64,000 nt of DNA, from assembly GCA_023390055.1 (NCBI GenBank), contig JAEWDP010000034.1:1-64000 (forward strand), in the 5' to 3' direction. Every line of letters starts with the position of its first letter. The stretch's first letter is position 1. Shown in pieces: positions 17,920 through 27,537 of this stretch. The DNA comes from Pseudomonadota bacterium. GTDB lineage: Bacteria > Pseudomonadota > Alphaproteobacteria > Rhizobiales > Rhizobiaceae. A program made the translations under genes and the position numbers. A model generated the notes under the pieces. That model was given only the letters and a program-made list of their open reading frames with translations. It was not told the origin of the DNA and made no database searches.

Positions 17920-18993
17920 TCAGAGGAAGTTGACAAGGCTCAACTGTTGGAGGCGAGCTGTCAGTGTGTAGGCTGTCTCAACCAGTGCCTCGAGACCCTT
18001 TACCCTTGTTGATGCCTCGTAGGCGTCTACCGACTGAAGATCATTAAGGTGGGTTTCAATTATGTTCTGCTGCGCCTGCAGTGACTCGTCCGCCTTCTTT
18101 ACGCGCTCAGCCGCAAGACCAAGCCTTGCCCGCTCCTGGTCAATCCCGAGTTTCGCAATTCCAATATACTCCATCGCCTTGTCTGCCGCTTTCAGGCGGC
18201 CAGCATCCGACGTATCGGTCGAGATAAACATTTCCGACACGAGTGCGGCCAGGACGAAGTTGCGCATTCCATCTGCATTTGAATTCGTTGAAGTCTCGAC
18301 AATTTCGGACTGACTGATGCGGCTCTTCATGTTGGCATCAGATGCATTGGAGACAAAGGTTGACCAGAAGTCTGCACCACCGTCCAGCGGCTGGGTCCCG
18401 TCAAAGATAGCTTCCATCTGTGTCAGGAAATCATCCATCTGGGTTTCGGTCATCTGATCCTTTGTCGTCGGTGGCGCTTGTGACGCCAGGAAAAGGGTCA
18501 GTTCGTTTTCAAGGGCAGCTCGCGCCCCCGAAGTCGAAGATGTTACATCCTGGAAGGGGAGGACATCAGAGTTGACGCCGGCAAAAAGATACTCACCGTT
18601 GACCGAAGTATTACCAAAACTGATGAACGTATCGAGAGCCGTGCGAGCCGCCGTCTGGAACGTCGCAATATTCGTCACATCCTGGCTGTCACCAAGCGTG
18701 ATCAGTGCGTTCATAATGTCCTGACCGAGATCCGACATGTTGCCCAGGGCCTCTTCCGAGGATTCCAGCCGCTGGGTCGCAAGCGAATTCGTCGTCAACA
18801 TCGATTTGATACGCAAGACGTCACGGGTGAGGTCGAGACTACGTGACGTGGTCGCGCCAAGTGCCACCCCAACGTCAGCATGGCGTCCGGTGGTCACTTC
18901 CTTGTGAGCCGCCACCATGTCCTGCTGCGCCTTGGAGACCGCATAGCGCATGGTCGTCTGGATGCTCAAGGATGATACAAATGATGTTTTCAT
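17920..18993 (-). CDS. flgL: Hook-filament junction protein FlgL (HAP3)
   Basis: A 357-residue member of the flagellin superfamily joining hook and filament. The N-terminal helix (SIQTTMRYAVSKAQQDMVAA, HKEVTTGRHADVG) and the C-terminal helix (NDLQSVDAYEASTRVKGLEA, then LVETAYTLTARLQQLSLVNF) are the coiled-coil ends used for axial packing. It lies three bases after flgK. Confidence 0.93.
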   Translation of the reverse strand: MKTSFVSSLSIQTTMRYAVSKAQQDMVAAHKEVTTGRHADVGVALGATTSRSLDLTRDVLRIKSMLTTNSLATQRLESSEEALGNMSDLGQDIMNALITLGDSQDVTNIATFQTAARTALDTFISFGNTSVNGEYLFAGVNSDVLPFQDVTSSTSGARAALENELTLFLASQAPPTTKDQMTETQMDDFLTQMEAIFDGTQPLDGGADFWSTFVSNASDANMKSRISQSEIVETSTNSNADGMRNFVLAALVSEMFISTDTSDAGRLKAADKAMEYIGIAKLGIDQERARLGLAAERVKKADESLQAQQNIIETHLNDLQSVDAYEASTRVKGLEALVETAYTLTARLQQLSLVNFL

Positions 18994-18996
18994 GGT

Positions 18997-20508
18997 TTAG
19001 CTCGCGGCCTCCATGAGTGCTCGCATCATCTGGTCGACAGTCGCCATAAGCTTCGCTCCCGCCTTGTAGGACTGCTCGATCTCGAGAAGCAGCGAGAGCT
19101 CTTCATCAAGGCTGACGCCCGTCTTGCTCGAATAGCTGTCGGTTGCCCGGCTCAGCATCGCAAGCTTGTTCTCGGTAGCCGAAGTTGCCGTACTTCTCAG
19201 CATTTCCAACCAGCCCATCGAGTCGGCTGCAAATGCCTCAAGGGTCAATGATCCTCCGATTTCGGTGTCAGGATCAAAATCGACCTTCAGGCCAAAGGCA
19301 CCATCAAACTTGTTTAGGATATCGGAGAAGCCTGTCGACTTGTCGGTATTTACGACATAGCCAGCCCCATTGATGCCACCATCCCGAATGAGGTTTGGTT
19401 CTCCCAAAGGTGGAATAACTGCCGCGTTGACAACGATCCTGCCGGCGAGACCAGGTTCAACGATCCCGTTAGTCGGCAACGGAACCACATCAGGTGGCGT
19501 TGGTGCTACAATTGGCTTCCAGGTAAATAATCCAGGCAATGTCGGGATTATTGCTGGGACTGGCGGATCTGCCGTCAAATCTTCCGCCGGGTCAACTTCG
19601 GCAAAAGCAGCAATCAGACCACGGGCAACTTCGTCCAACTGGCTCTGAAATACAGGAGCCACCTCATCACGTAGTTGCAGTAACGCCTGAAGCGAGCCCT
19701 TGGCGCTGGTATCACCGCCGACGCCCGGCTTCAGGGCAATGCCATCAATATAGATGGCGTTACCCGTCGTTGACGCACTATAGGTCGTGGTCGCAACGAA
19801 TGTGACACTGCGCGCTACAGTCTCGAAGAGCACCGTGCCATCTGAGGTGTAAAGCGCCACATCGTCGTTTTCACGACGGACCGAGGTTACACCGACAATT
19901 TCTGATATCTGCTTCAGGAGGGTTTCGCGCTCATCAAGAGCATCATTTGGATCTCCGCCGACAACGATCTCTTGCTTGATCTTGTTGTTCGCTGTCTCAA
20001 ACTTGGCAAGGAGGCTGTTCAGCATGTCGACGCTCTGCTTGATGTCGTCGTCGGCACGCTTTCTGATCTCCTGTAAGTTTGTCGTTGCATTGTTGAGTGC
20101 ATTTGCGAGGTCACGCGCGGTCGAGACCGTCGTTGCACCAAGCGTGCTCTCACCAGGCTTGGCAGCCCAGGTCTGCAACGTGTCGCGAAGGTTGCCAATC
20201 AGTTTGGAAGGGGACAGTTCATAATCGTTGCCGCCCATCAGCGACTTGATTTCTTCCAGCCCTCCCAGAAGAACCTGCTGCCCGCTGAAAAGAGAGGAGC
20301 TTTCAATTGTCTGGCGATAAAGCGCAAGGTTCTGCGATCGTTCAATTGCGACCACCAGCGCGCCAGTGCCGCCGGTCGTCAGCACGGCAGAACGTCGGAC
20401 GTAATTCGCGTTCTGGGCATTAGCGATATTCTTCGAAGTGACACCCGTTTGCGCGCCAGTATTGTTGAAAATCGACTGTGCAGTAGAAAGTGCTGACGAA
20501 AGTGACAT
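18997..20508 (-). CDS. flgK: Hook-associated protein FlgK (HAP1)
   Basis: A 503-residue hook-filament junction protein. The start matches the FlgK N-terminus (SLSSALSTAQSIFNNTGAQT, GVTSKNIANAQNANYVRR), and the C-terminus has the expected coiled coil SLDEELSLLLEIEQSYKAGA followed by KLMATVDQMMRALMEA. The central part, rich in Pro and Val, carries the variable domain. It lies between flgE and flgL, the conserved order. Confidence 0.93.
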   Translation of the reverse strand: MSLSSALSTAQSIFNNTGAQTGVTSKNIANAQNANYVRRSAVLTTGGTGALVVAIERSQNLALYRQTIESSSLFSGQQVLLGGLEEIKSLMGGNDYELSPSKLIGNLRDTLQTWAAKPGESTLGATTVSTARDLANALNNATTNLQEIRKRADDDIKQSVDMLNSLLAKFETANNKIKQEIVVGGDPNDALDERETLLKQISEIVGVTSVRRENDDVALYTSDGTVLFETVARSVTFVATTTYSASTTGNAIYIDGIALKPGVGGDTSAKGSLQALLQLRDEVAPVFQSQLDEVARGLIAAFAEVDPAEDLTADPPVPAIIPTLPGLFTWKPIVAPTPPDVVPLPTNGIVEPGLAGRIVVNAAVIPPLGEPNLIRDGGINGAGYVVNTDKSTGFSDILNKFDGAFGLKVDFDPDTEIGGSLTLEAFAADSMGWLEMLRSTATSATENKLAMLSRATDSYSSKTGVSLDEELSLLLEIEQSYKAGAKLMATVDQMMRALMEAAS

Positions 20509-20538
20509 TGATTAACTGCCTTTAGGAACCAGTCCCCG

Positions 20539-22071
20539 TTATCTCTTCAGGTTGACGAGAACTTCCAGTAGTTCAGACCCGGTCTGGAAGACCTTGGAAT
20601 TTGCGGTGTAATTGCGCTGCGCCTCAATCATCGAGGTTAGTTCCTCAGCAATATCAACGTTAGAGTCTTCCAATGCACCAGAAAGTATCGTGCCGTAGCT
20701 TCCATTGGCCGGATATCCCATAACGATGACACCTGAATCATTGCTTTGAGAATAGACGTTACCTGCTAAGGGATTGAGCTGATCCGGGCTCTGTACGTCC
20801 GCCATTGCGATACGGTACTTCGGCTCAAGCTTTCCATTTGAATATTTTAGATAAACGATACCCTCTTCACTGATCTCATGACCGACGACATCACTTGCGG
20901 CATTTCCGTCAATCTTGCCGTTGCCAACCTTGAAGTCGGAAGACAATTGCGTGGACCCGGCAATATCGATTTCTAGCGCGTTGAATACAGCACCGCCGAG
21001 TACCATTCCTTGGGTCGTTAGCGACTTTGGCGTTATTATTTGGCCGTCTGACCCGAAGGAAATCACAGGCAGTGTCGCCCCCGATCCATTTGAGGGAGCA
21101 GCTACACTCGATTGCGACGCGTTTGTGGTGACACCCGAAAAGTCAATAGACAGGGGGCCTAGGGTTCCGGTCGCGGGAAGAGCCATAGTCCCCCCCGGTA
21201 TAGGAAAGGCCGAACCGTTCAGCTGCGTTGCGCCGTCAAAGACATTCACGTTCCAGGCACCGGCTGATTTGGTGTATACATACGTCAAATTACGTGCAGC
21301 ACCATTAGTGTCATAAACGATTTCATCGGGGGGAGTATAGGTGGTGCCGTCAACGGCTCCCGGATCCAGGTTTCCAGTTGCAACCGCACCTGTACTCGCA
21401 GTAAACGTTGGCGCAAGGACTGAGTATCCATCGTAAGCAACGTCGACCGACCACGTATTATCAGCCAGTTTGGTGTAGGTGAAATCTAGGAGACGCGTAT
21501 TGCCTTGGCTATCATAAGCAATGAGAGACGTCGATTTTTCGTATCCAACACCTTCGTTTGACGGGAGGTTTACATCGAGAATACCGCTTTGCGACGCTGA
21601 AGCATTTAGGGTTCCGGAAGACAGATTTATCTTGGTGAGGCCATCAAATCCGTTCACCACAATTGTGGGATCATCCGTCGAAGAATACTGATACCCCATC
21701 AGCGTGAAGCCAGCAGCATTTTGCAGTGTTCCATCTGACATTCCAGTGAAGTTTCCAGAGCGCGTCAAGTAGTCAACGCCATCAGTCCCTTCCACGATAA
21801 AGAAGCCGCGGCCATTTATAGCCAGATCAGTCGGTGACGTCGTGTAGGTGAATGTGCCTTGTGATGATATCGAGTATCGGACATTGGTTGTAACGCCGCC
21901 AGAATTATATGCCCCTTCGCTAGACGGCAGAACCAGAGACGAAAATTGCGTCGATGCCTTCTTGTATCCAGCCGTTGAAGCGTTTGCGATATTGTCACCA
22001 ACCGTGCCGAGGCGGTTGGCTTGCGCATTCATGCCGGATACGCCGGTTCTCATGGTCCCGTAGAGGCTCAT
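20539..22071 (-). CDS. flgE: Flagellar hook protein FlgE
   Basis: A 510-residue hook subunit. The N-terminus (SLYGTMRTGVSGMNAQANRL, GTVGDNIANASTAGYKKAST) has the ANxxTxGYK rod/hook signature, and the C-terminus ends with the usual DIAEELTSMIEAQRNYTANS, KVFQTGSELLEVLVNLKR. The enlarged Thr/Ser-rich middle is the variable surface domain. It lies downstream of the regulator gene rem, with a 93-base gap that may hold its promoter. Confidence 0.94.
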   Translation of the reverse strand: MSLYGTMRTGVSGMNAQANRLGTVGDNIANASTAGYKKASTQFSSLVLPSSEGAYNSGGVTTNVRYSISSQGTFTYTTSPTDLAINGRGFFIVEGTDGVDYLTRSGNFTGMSDGTLQNAAGFTLMGYQYSSTDDPTIVVNGFDGLTKINLSSGTLNASASQSGILDVNLPSNEGVGYEKSTSLIAYDSQGNTRLLDFTYTKLADNTWSVDVAYDGYSVLAPTFTASTGAVATGNLDPGAVDGTTYTPPDEIVYDTNGAARNLTYVYTKSAGAWNVNVFDGATQLNGSAFPIPGGTMALPATGTLGPLSIDFSGVTTNASQSSVAAPSNGSGATLPVISFGSDGQIITPKSLTTQGMVLGGAVFNALEIDIAGSTQLSSDFKVGNGKIDGNAASDVVGHEISEEGIVYLKYSNGKLEPKYRIAMADVQSPDQLNPLAGNVYSQSNDSGVIVMGYPANGSYGTILSGALEDSNVDIAEELTSMIEAQRNYTANSKVFQTGSELLEVLVNLKR

Positions 22072-22164
22072 CTCAAATCCTCGTTGTCACTATATAAAAT
22101 CAGACTATTTGACGGGCCTTGTGTGAAGCTGTCTGGTTTGTTGGTTACGGTTGGCCGACAGCCA

Positions 22165-22836
22165 TCAATTCCAGTTGATGCAGTAGCCAAGGAAACGCTT
22201 AGAATCGACCGGATCAAATCCGAGCTTCCTGCGCAGTTTCTTGCGGAGCTTGCTGATATGGCTTTCGACGACATTTTCTTCGACTTCCTCGTCGAAGATC
22301 CCGTAGATCGCGTTGAAGATCTGCGTCTTCGAAACACGCCTACCACGATTGGCAACCAGGTATTCGAGGATGCGCCGCTCACGGCGCGGCAGCGGGAAGG
22401 CCTCGCCAGCAATCTCCGGATCCCGTCCGTCGGAGAACACCCGAATGTGACCGACATCGGTGTGGGTAGAAATGGCTTTCAGGCGTCGGCGGATAGCCGC
22501 GGCGCGTGCAAGGATTTCACGTGGATGAACAGGCTTGCGAACGACATCGTCAACGCCACTGTCAAATAATGCGAGCGTGGCATCAAGCGACGGCTGGTCG
22601 CTGACTGCGATGACCGGTGCTTCGGAACGATCCCTGATCGCGCGCGGCAGTTCCAGCATGCGATTGCCCTGACCAATCAGGAATGCTTCCACCGCATTGA
22701 TGTCACCGTCCGCCGCCGTATTGACCCAGTCGGAAAACTCCGCCGGGTCGAACCCGGTTGAAGGTATCCCCTCACGACCAAAAAGAGAAGTATATCCATT
22801 TTTTACGAGCTCGCGCTCGTCAACCACTACGATCAT
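22165..22836 (-). CDS. rem: OmpR-type motility regulator Rem
   Basis: A 223-residue two-domain protein: a degenerate receiver domain (1-115) and an OmpR/PhoB winged helix (about 125-223, with [20 protein letters not shown] as recognition region). The switch Lys101 of KPV is present, but the stretch where the phosphoacceptor Asp should be reads [11 protein letters not shown] (48-58), with no Asp; acidic pocket residues at the N-terminus are also reduced. This fits Rem, the orphan activator of late flagellar genes in rhizobia, which works without phosphorylation by a known kinase. A CtrA-type box lies 95 bases upstream of the ATG. Confidence 0.9.
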   Translation of the reverse strand: MIVVVDERELVKNGYTSLFGREGIPSTGFDPAEFSDWVNTAADGDINAVEAFLIGQGNRMLELPRAIRDRSEAPVIAVSDQPSLDATLALFDSGVDDVVRKPVHPREILARAAAIRRRLKAISTHTDVGHIRVFSDGRDPEIAGEAFPLPRRERRILEYLVANRGRRVSKTQIFNAIYGIFDEEVEENVVESHISKLRKKLRRKLGFDPVDSKRFLGYCINWN

Positions 22837-22930
22837 TCGTCCGCCTCCGAATCAGTTGTGGTGTTTCGATGTCGTTATGGGTACGAATCGGAGGAATCAG
22901 GCACAAGGTGCAGGAAATTAACTAAACAAA

Positions 22931-22945
22931 TTAATAGTTGATTAA
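22931..22945. promoter_or_regulatory. CtrA-type box upstream of rem
   Basis: The sequence TTAATAGTTGATTAA has the exact form TTAA-N7-TTAA, the consensus bound by the cell-cycle regulator CtrA in alphaproteobacteria. It lies 95-109 bases upstream of the rem start in an AT-rich island; another TTAA at 22918-22921 lies nine bases further upstream of the first half. Binding is inferred from the motif only. Confidence 0.55.
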
Positions 22946-23119
22946 CCTCGACCTGGTGATTTGCACTATATTTAGTGGGTCACCTTGCAAGAGCCACTAT
23001 TATTTAAGTGGAAAGAAAGGCCTTAAGGCTAATGCCTGACTTGCATCGCTTATTTTAGCCTCAAACTTGCCACATATCGAGAAACGATTCATGGCTGGCG
23101 AAATCACAATTTTTAGTTG

Positions 23120-23710
23120 TTATTTTCGACAAAACTCAGACGCGTTCGATGTCCATTTTCCATAACCCGTTGCGACCAGATTACTGATCACGCGACATAC
23201 ATATTTCTTCTGGGCAGGGTCATTGTCCGGCCCCGCATGATAGCGTGCGACCGCCATCGTCCAGGTCTCATGGCGGTCATGCAGGTTGCTCAGGAATTTC
23301 GCGGCATATTCTACGTTGCGCCTTGGATCGAACATCTGAGCTGGAGAGGTGAAGCTCTCTGCATGATAATAGTGATTGATCTGCATGCAGCCGAGATCGA
23401 TCAGCTTATGCCCTTTTCGCCTTGCCGCATCGAACACCTCAAGTGCCTCCTTTTTCGATGCAGGATAATAGGCCTTGCCCTCGACATTCATTGCGAATGC
23501 ATAGAGCGAACCTTTCCGACCCGTCTCTGTCAGTCCAACGGAATAGAGGATGCCTTCAGGTACTCCATATTTTGCAGCGGCTGCCTGGATTTCACTTTCG
23601 CACAAGCCGGATGATGCCGAAGCATCAGAGATAAAGATTGCCAGAACGAGCCCCGACAGGACCGCCAGGCGCCCGATCGTCCGAACCCCATTCGCCACCA
23701 GCATCTGCAT
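23120..23710 (-). CDS. Flagellar lytic transglycosylase (SLT family)
   Basis: A 196-residue exported protein with a signal peptide (about 1-32, cleavage near SASA) and an SLT-type muramidase domain. Glu62 in GLTETGRKG is the predicted catalytic acid and GCMQIN is the family motif; YHAGPDN follows. It would open peptidoglycan for the rod, complementing the FlgJ-like protein that lacks an enzyme domain. The start lies inside fliK, overlapping its last 86 bases in another frame. The alternative ATG at 23704 changes this little. It is the last gene of the motB-motC-fliK group. Confidence 0.88.
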   Translation of the reverse strand: MQMLVANGVRTIGRLAVLSGLVLAIFISDASASSGLCESEIQAAAAKYGVPEGILYSVGLTETGRKGSLYAFAMNVEGKAYYPASKKEALEVFDAARRKGHKLIDLGCMQINHYYHAESFTSPAQMFDPRRNVEYAAKFLSNLHDRHETWTMAVARYHAGPDNDPAQKKYVCRVISNLVATGYGKWTSNASEFCRK

Positions 23711-24992
23711 CTCCGTTCATCGCGCTTGCAAACCGTGTTGATTGCTCCTTGGGAGCATCACTGTTGCGCTCACCATTGCCAGCCATCTGCTGCCCCATCT
23801 GGGTGTCTTGCTGGCCCTTCTGGGAGGATGTGTCCGTATTGGAGGCAATATTGATTGTCACCTGGTCCACGGAGAAGCCTTGTGACTTCAATGCATCGAG
23901 CATGCCGGCACTGTCTGCGCTCAACTGTCGGTGCGCTGCGCGTGTCTCGACAGTGAGGTGAACATGCAATTCTTCACCAACCAGCCGCAAGGTCGCAGTC
24001 ACCATTCCAAGGTTATGTGGGTTCATCTGCAGCTTCAGCATGTGGACCGTGGAACCGGTTGCTGTTCCATTCGCAAGGCTCGACTGGGTCGAACCTGCCT
24101 GCATAGAGGTCGACCATTCCGGGTCCGCCACCATGCTCGCAAGGAGTGACGCACTGTTGGAATTGCCTACCAGCCCCAGGAAGCGCCTGGAATCGAGCAC
24201 CACCACACTGTCTGCACCAGCAGAGCCTGCCTTACCCTCGACCGCACGCTCACGTCCGTTTGCAGCAGCCATCATCTCGCCGTTCAGGCTACCATTCCGG
24301 GCATTGATGAAGCGAAGCGGGCGTCGCTCGCGATCGATGTCGTCCGTCGGCAGATCCAATGTATCGGATGGATCTGCATTTAGACCCGCACCACTCGTTT
24401 GAGCCACATCACGACCATGGGCGCCACTGGACTTTCGGCCGTCAGTCATCCTGCGGACATCCATCCCGACCGCGTCTGAATTGCCCTGCCCCGTCTGACC
24501 TGCAAGCATCGCCAGAAGATCTGTCGCTTCATCACCTGTCGCAGTCTTGGGGGGCTGTTTTTCCTTACCCTGTGCAGTCGGATCCGCCTCAACCTCTTCG
24601 GACCCATCCGAAACCGGCCAACCCCCAGCCTCTTTCAATTTCTCCCCGGCTGAGGACGCTTCGCCTTTTCCTTTGGCAGTTCCAAAGACCTCTGTGATGG
24701 AGACGCGATTTTGAGCACCGGAATCCAACTCGCCTTCCATCGTCATGACGCTCGCGGCATATGCCCGGACGCCCGCCCTTGAGCCAGCATTTTCCGATGG
24801 TAGCGAAGCATCTTCAACCGTGGTAGCATCACCGTTGCCGCGGCCACCCTTCTCTCCTGCGCCGCCGTCACGGTCCAGCTTCGATAAGGTGCCCGAAAAG
24901 TCGTCCGAAGATCCACCACTTCTGGCGCTCCGACCCCCGCCCTTAACCGACGGATCGCTATGCTGTGTCGTGGAGAGTACATCCAGCGTCAT
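23625..24992 (-). CDS. fliK: Hook-length control protein FliK (rhizobial MotD)
   Basis: A 455-residue protein. The long N-terminal part is low-complexity, rich in Gly, Ser, Asp and Ala, as in the ruler region of FliK. The C-terminal FliK switch domain (about 310-390) is recognisable: LKLQMNPHNLGMVTATLRLV, then EELHVHLTVETRAAHRQL and MLDALKSQGFSV. In S. meliloti the gene was named motD before being recognised as fliK. It overlaps the motC end by four bases and the transglycosylase start by 86. Confidence 0.88.
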   Translation of the reverse strand: MTLDVLSTTQHSDPSVKGGGRSARSGGSSDDFSGTLSKLDRDGGAGEKGGRGNGDATTVEDASLPSENAGSRAGVRAYAASVMTMEGELDSGAQNRVSITEVFGTAKGKGEASSAGEKLKEAGGWPVSDGSEEVEADPTAQGKEKQPPKTATGDEATDLLAMLAGQTGQGNSDAVGMDVRRMTDGRKSSGAHGRDVAQTSGAGLNADPSDTLDLPTDDIDRERRPLRFINARNGSLNGEMMAAANGRERAVEGKAGSAGADSVVVLDSRRFLGLVGNSNSASLLASMVADPEWSTSMQAGSTQSSLANGTATGSTVHMLKLQMNPHNLGMVTATLRLVGEELHVHLTVETRAAHRQLSADSAGMLDALKSQGFSVDQVTINIASNTDTSSQKGQQDTQMGQQMAGNGERNSDAPKEQSTRFASAMNGDADAGGEWGSDDRAPGGPVGARSGNLYL

Positions 24993-26278
24993 TGACCTAC
25001 ACCTTCCTGGCTCAGAAGTTCGTCGATCGCGCTCAATTTTGCGCGGCCATCATCCACAAATGTCTTGAATTCGGGGGAGGTCGTGGCACCACCATTTTCA
25101 GACAACACCGTCTCGACCGAAGTGGAGCCGGACATGTCGTCCACTGGCACTGCGTCGACCGCGACCGCATCGATAACCGGAGCCACAATGGGGTTCACGC
25201 CTTGCGCGAGGCTTTCGGCCACGGGTTCACGCAAGACCTCCTCGGCCACAACACGTGCGGCCTCTCGAAGAGCGCGGTCACGGGGTGAAAGTTCATCTGC
25301 CGGTATTTCAGCAAGGTCCTTCATGGCTGCATCTATATTGGCCGTGGAGATTGCGGCCACGCCCCGGTAAAGTTTTGCAAGTACGTCCGGCGCCTCATCT
25401 TCCAAACCCGAGAGCGCGATCGCCCGGGCAGATGCCAATCGACCAAGATCTGTCTTTCCCTCCAGCGCTGCCTGGCGGGCAATGCGCAAGAATACCTCCC
25501 GACGCCGATCGACATCCATGAACTCGACGGTCCCATCGATATCGTGGACTTCAACCTGTGGGAAATGCTCAACCACCAGCTGAACAAAAAAGTCGACAAA
25601 CTGGCTGGCATAGGGAGAGTGCACGAAGCGACGAGCATATTTGCGGGAATAGGACAGTCCCTTTTTGACCAGGTCCGCATCGGCAGCGATTGCTACAGAG
25701 CGCCGAAGCGCAGCTTCTTCAACGATCGTACCCGGAGCACCAAGTCTTGCCATATCAAAGAAAGCTAGCGCTGCTTTCGGATTTTGGGGGACAGTGACAT
25801 TGCCACTGACCAGCGCAATGTAAGGGGCAATTGTCTCGCTGCGATATTCCTTCGCCATGTCGCCAAGCGTCTTGGCAACAAGCGTACCCTGCCCGTTCAG
25901 ATATTTTCGCAACGCATCCGCGATACGCGTATCAAAGTTTCCCGCAATGTCGCGATCGTCGAGGTATTCGAGCGTCATCGGATTGCCGCCACTCATGGCG
26001 TAGATCAACACGGCATCGACATTGCGCGGGTCGTTATAGACCGAAGGATCAACAGAACGCAGGGCCTTATCAATCCTGTCGAGCATATAGCGCTGCATCT
26101 CGCCTGCGGAGTGGTCGCCGAGAACCACAGTATCCTGAACGAATTGCAGGGAGCGTAAAAGAACATGCGGCGCAAGCGCGGTATCATCCTCAGCCGCCAT
26201 TGACGTCGAAGACTGGGCAGAGAGCGCGACGGCAAGCACTAAAAGGACCCGTTTCAGCACTGCAATCTGGTTGATCAT
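24989..26278 (-). CDS. motC: Periplasmic motility protein MotC
   Basis: A 429-residue exported protein with an N-terminal signal peptide ending near MAAEDD. Family features include LAPHVLLRSLQFVQDTVVLG and VLIYAMSGGNPMTLEYL. MotC is specific to rhizobia and binds MotB in the periplasm, and is required for motor rotation. ATGA overlaps link it to motB upstream and fliK downstream. Confidence 0.9.
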   Translation of the reverse strand: MINQIAVLKRVLLVLAVALSAQSSTSMAAEDDTALAPHVLLRSLQFVQDTVVLGDHSAGEMQRYMLDRIDKALRSVDPSVYNDPRNVDAVLIYAMSGGNPMTLEYLDDRDIAGNFDTRIADALRKYLNGQGTLVAKTLGDMAKEYRSETIAPYIALVSGNVTVPQNPKAALAFFDMARLGAPGTIVEEAALRRSVAIAADADLVKKGLSYSRKYARRFVHSPYASQFVDFFVQLVVEHFPQVEVHDIDGTVEFMDVDRRREVFLRIARQAALEGKTDLGRLASARAIALSGLEDEAPDVLAKLYRGVAAISTANIDAAMKDLAEIPADELSPRDRALREAARVVAEEVLREPVAESLAQGVNPIVAPVIDAVAVDAVPVDDMSGSTSVETVLSENGGATTSPEFKTFVDDGRAKLSAIDELLSQEGVGQ

Positions 26279-27537
26279 CCTTCACCTGTCTCAAGGAGGA
26301 TCTCGATACGCCGGTTCGCCGCCGCAAGCGGGTCGTCCGGCACCTGCAACATGCGATCCGCATAGCCGGAAACCTGCCGGACCCTCTGTTCTTCAAGACC
26401 GCCGCGGACAAGCATGTAGTAGGCACTGTGTGCACGTGCCATTGACAGACGCCAGTTGTCGTTCTCGTTTCCCTTGAATTGACGGCCATCGGTATGACCA
26501 CGGACTAAAATGGCGCCTTTTCTCGCTTCGAGCACCGCCCCGATCTTCTCCATCGCCAGAACCATCTCCCGGCGAGGCACGGCCGAACCAACGTTGAACA
26601 TCGGATCTTCCATCTGATCGGAAATGGTCACTAGCAACCCACCCTCCGTCGCAGTCACGACCAGACCCTCTGCAAGCTTGCCCGCAATTCCCTTGAGCTG
26701 CGTTTCAATTTCATGGTGCAGATGATCTGCAGCCTGTTCTTGACTATTCTTGCTAGAATGGTCGTCGGCTTCAAGTGAAGCCTCGACAGCTACCTCGCGA
26801 TGCTCATCAACTTTCGAGACGGCCTCTTCCGTCGCTGGATAATTTTCCGGAAGTTGCGTATTCTTGCGCAATTGTGGCGCAAGAAGTGCGCCTTCGTCTT
26901 CGGAAGTCACATCTGTAACCTCAGGGTCATTTTGTGCTTCCTCACGCCGCTCCGCGGATGTCACTTCAATTTGCCGCGTCCAGAAGTCCGGATCAAACGG
27001 ATCACGATAGGCTTCACCACCCTCTGCCCCAGTTGCAGGGCCGGAGTCGGCGGCACCGCCTTCACCCTTGGCGCTGACATTGGCCTGCTGGCCGACTTCC
27101 TGTGCGATCTCGGCTAGTACCGAGTACGGATTTTCAAAGTAGTCGGCCTCGGAATAATTGGTCTCGTCTCCGGATGTTGACGTCATATCCTCGCCGGTAG
27201 CTGCGGCTGAGCCGATGGTGTCTTCGTCAGCCTTGACGGTCGAACGCTCTCTCTGCTCCACACCTTCCGCTTGATCGACAGGTCGCTCTATCCCCTTCTT
27301 CGCCGGTGTTTCATCCGAAAGCTTGATCGGATTGAAATAACTGGCCATCGATGCCTTCGTCTCTTCATTGGCCGCATTGACTAACCACATGACCAGAAAG
27401 AACGCCATCATTGCAGTCATGAAGTCGGCATAGGCAATCTTCCACGCACCCCCGTGCCCTTCATCGTGATTGACGCGATGACGTTTCACAATGAGGACTT
27501 CATTCTTGCCGTGGTGGTGATTTTCACCTGAACTCAT
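26275..27537 (-). CDS. motB: Flagellar motor stator protein MotB
   Basis: A 420-residue stator subunit. After a His-rich start comes the single membrane helix AWKIAYADFMTAMMAFFLVM with the proton-carrying Asp38. A long acidic linker (about 75-290), longer than in enteric MotB and typical of rhizobia where MotC docks, leads to the OmpA-like peptidoglycan-binding domain (about 295-418; VRGHTDGRQF, MARAHSAYYMLVRGGL, NRRIEILLETG). It overlaps the FliH-like gene and motC by four bases each. motA is at 46712, in a separate operon. Confidence 0.94.
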   Translation of the reverse strand: MSSGENHHHGKNEVLIVKRHRVNHDEGHGGAWKIAYADFMTAMMAFFLVMWLVNAANEETKASMASYFNPIKLSDETPAKKGIERPVDQAEGVEQRERSTVKADEDTIGSAAATGEDMTSTSGDETNYSEADYFENPYSVLAEIAQEVGQQANVSAKGEGGAADSGPATGAEGGEAYRDPFDPDFWTRQIEVTSAERREEAQNDPEVTDVTSEDEGALLAPQLRKNTQLPENYPATEEAVSKVDEHREVAVEASLEADDHSSKNSQEQAADHLHHEIETQLKGIAGKLAEGLVVTATEGGLLVTISDQMEDPMFNVGSAVPRREMVLAMEKIGAVLEARKGAILVRGHTDGRQFKGNENDNWRLSMARAHSAYYMLVRGGLEEQRVRQVSGYADRMLQVPDDPLAAANRRIEILLETGEG

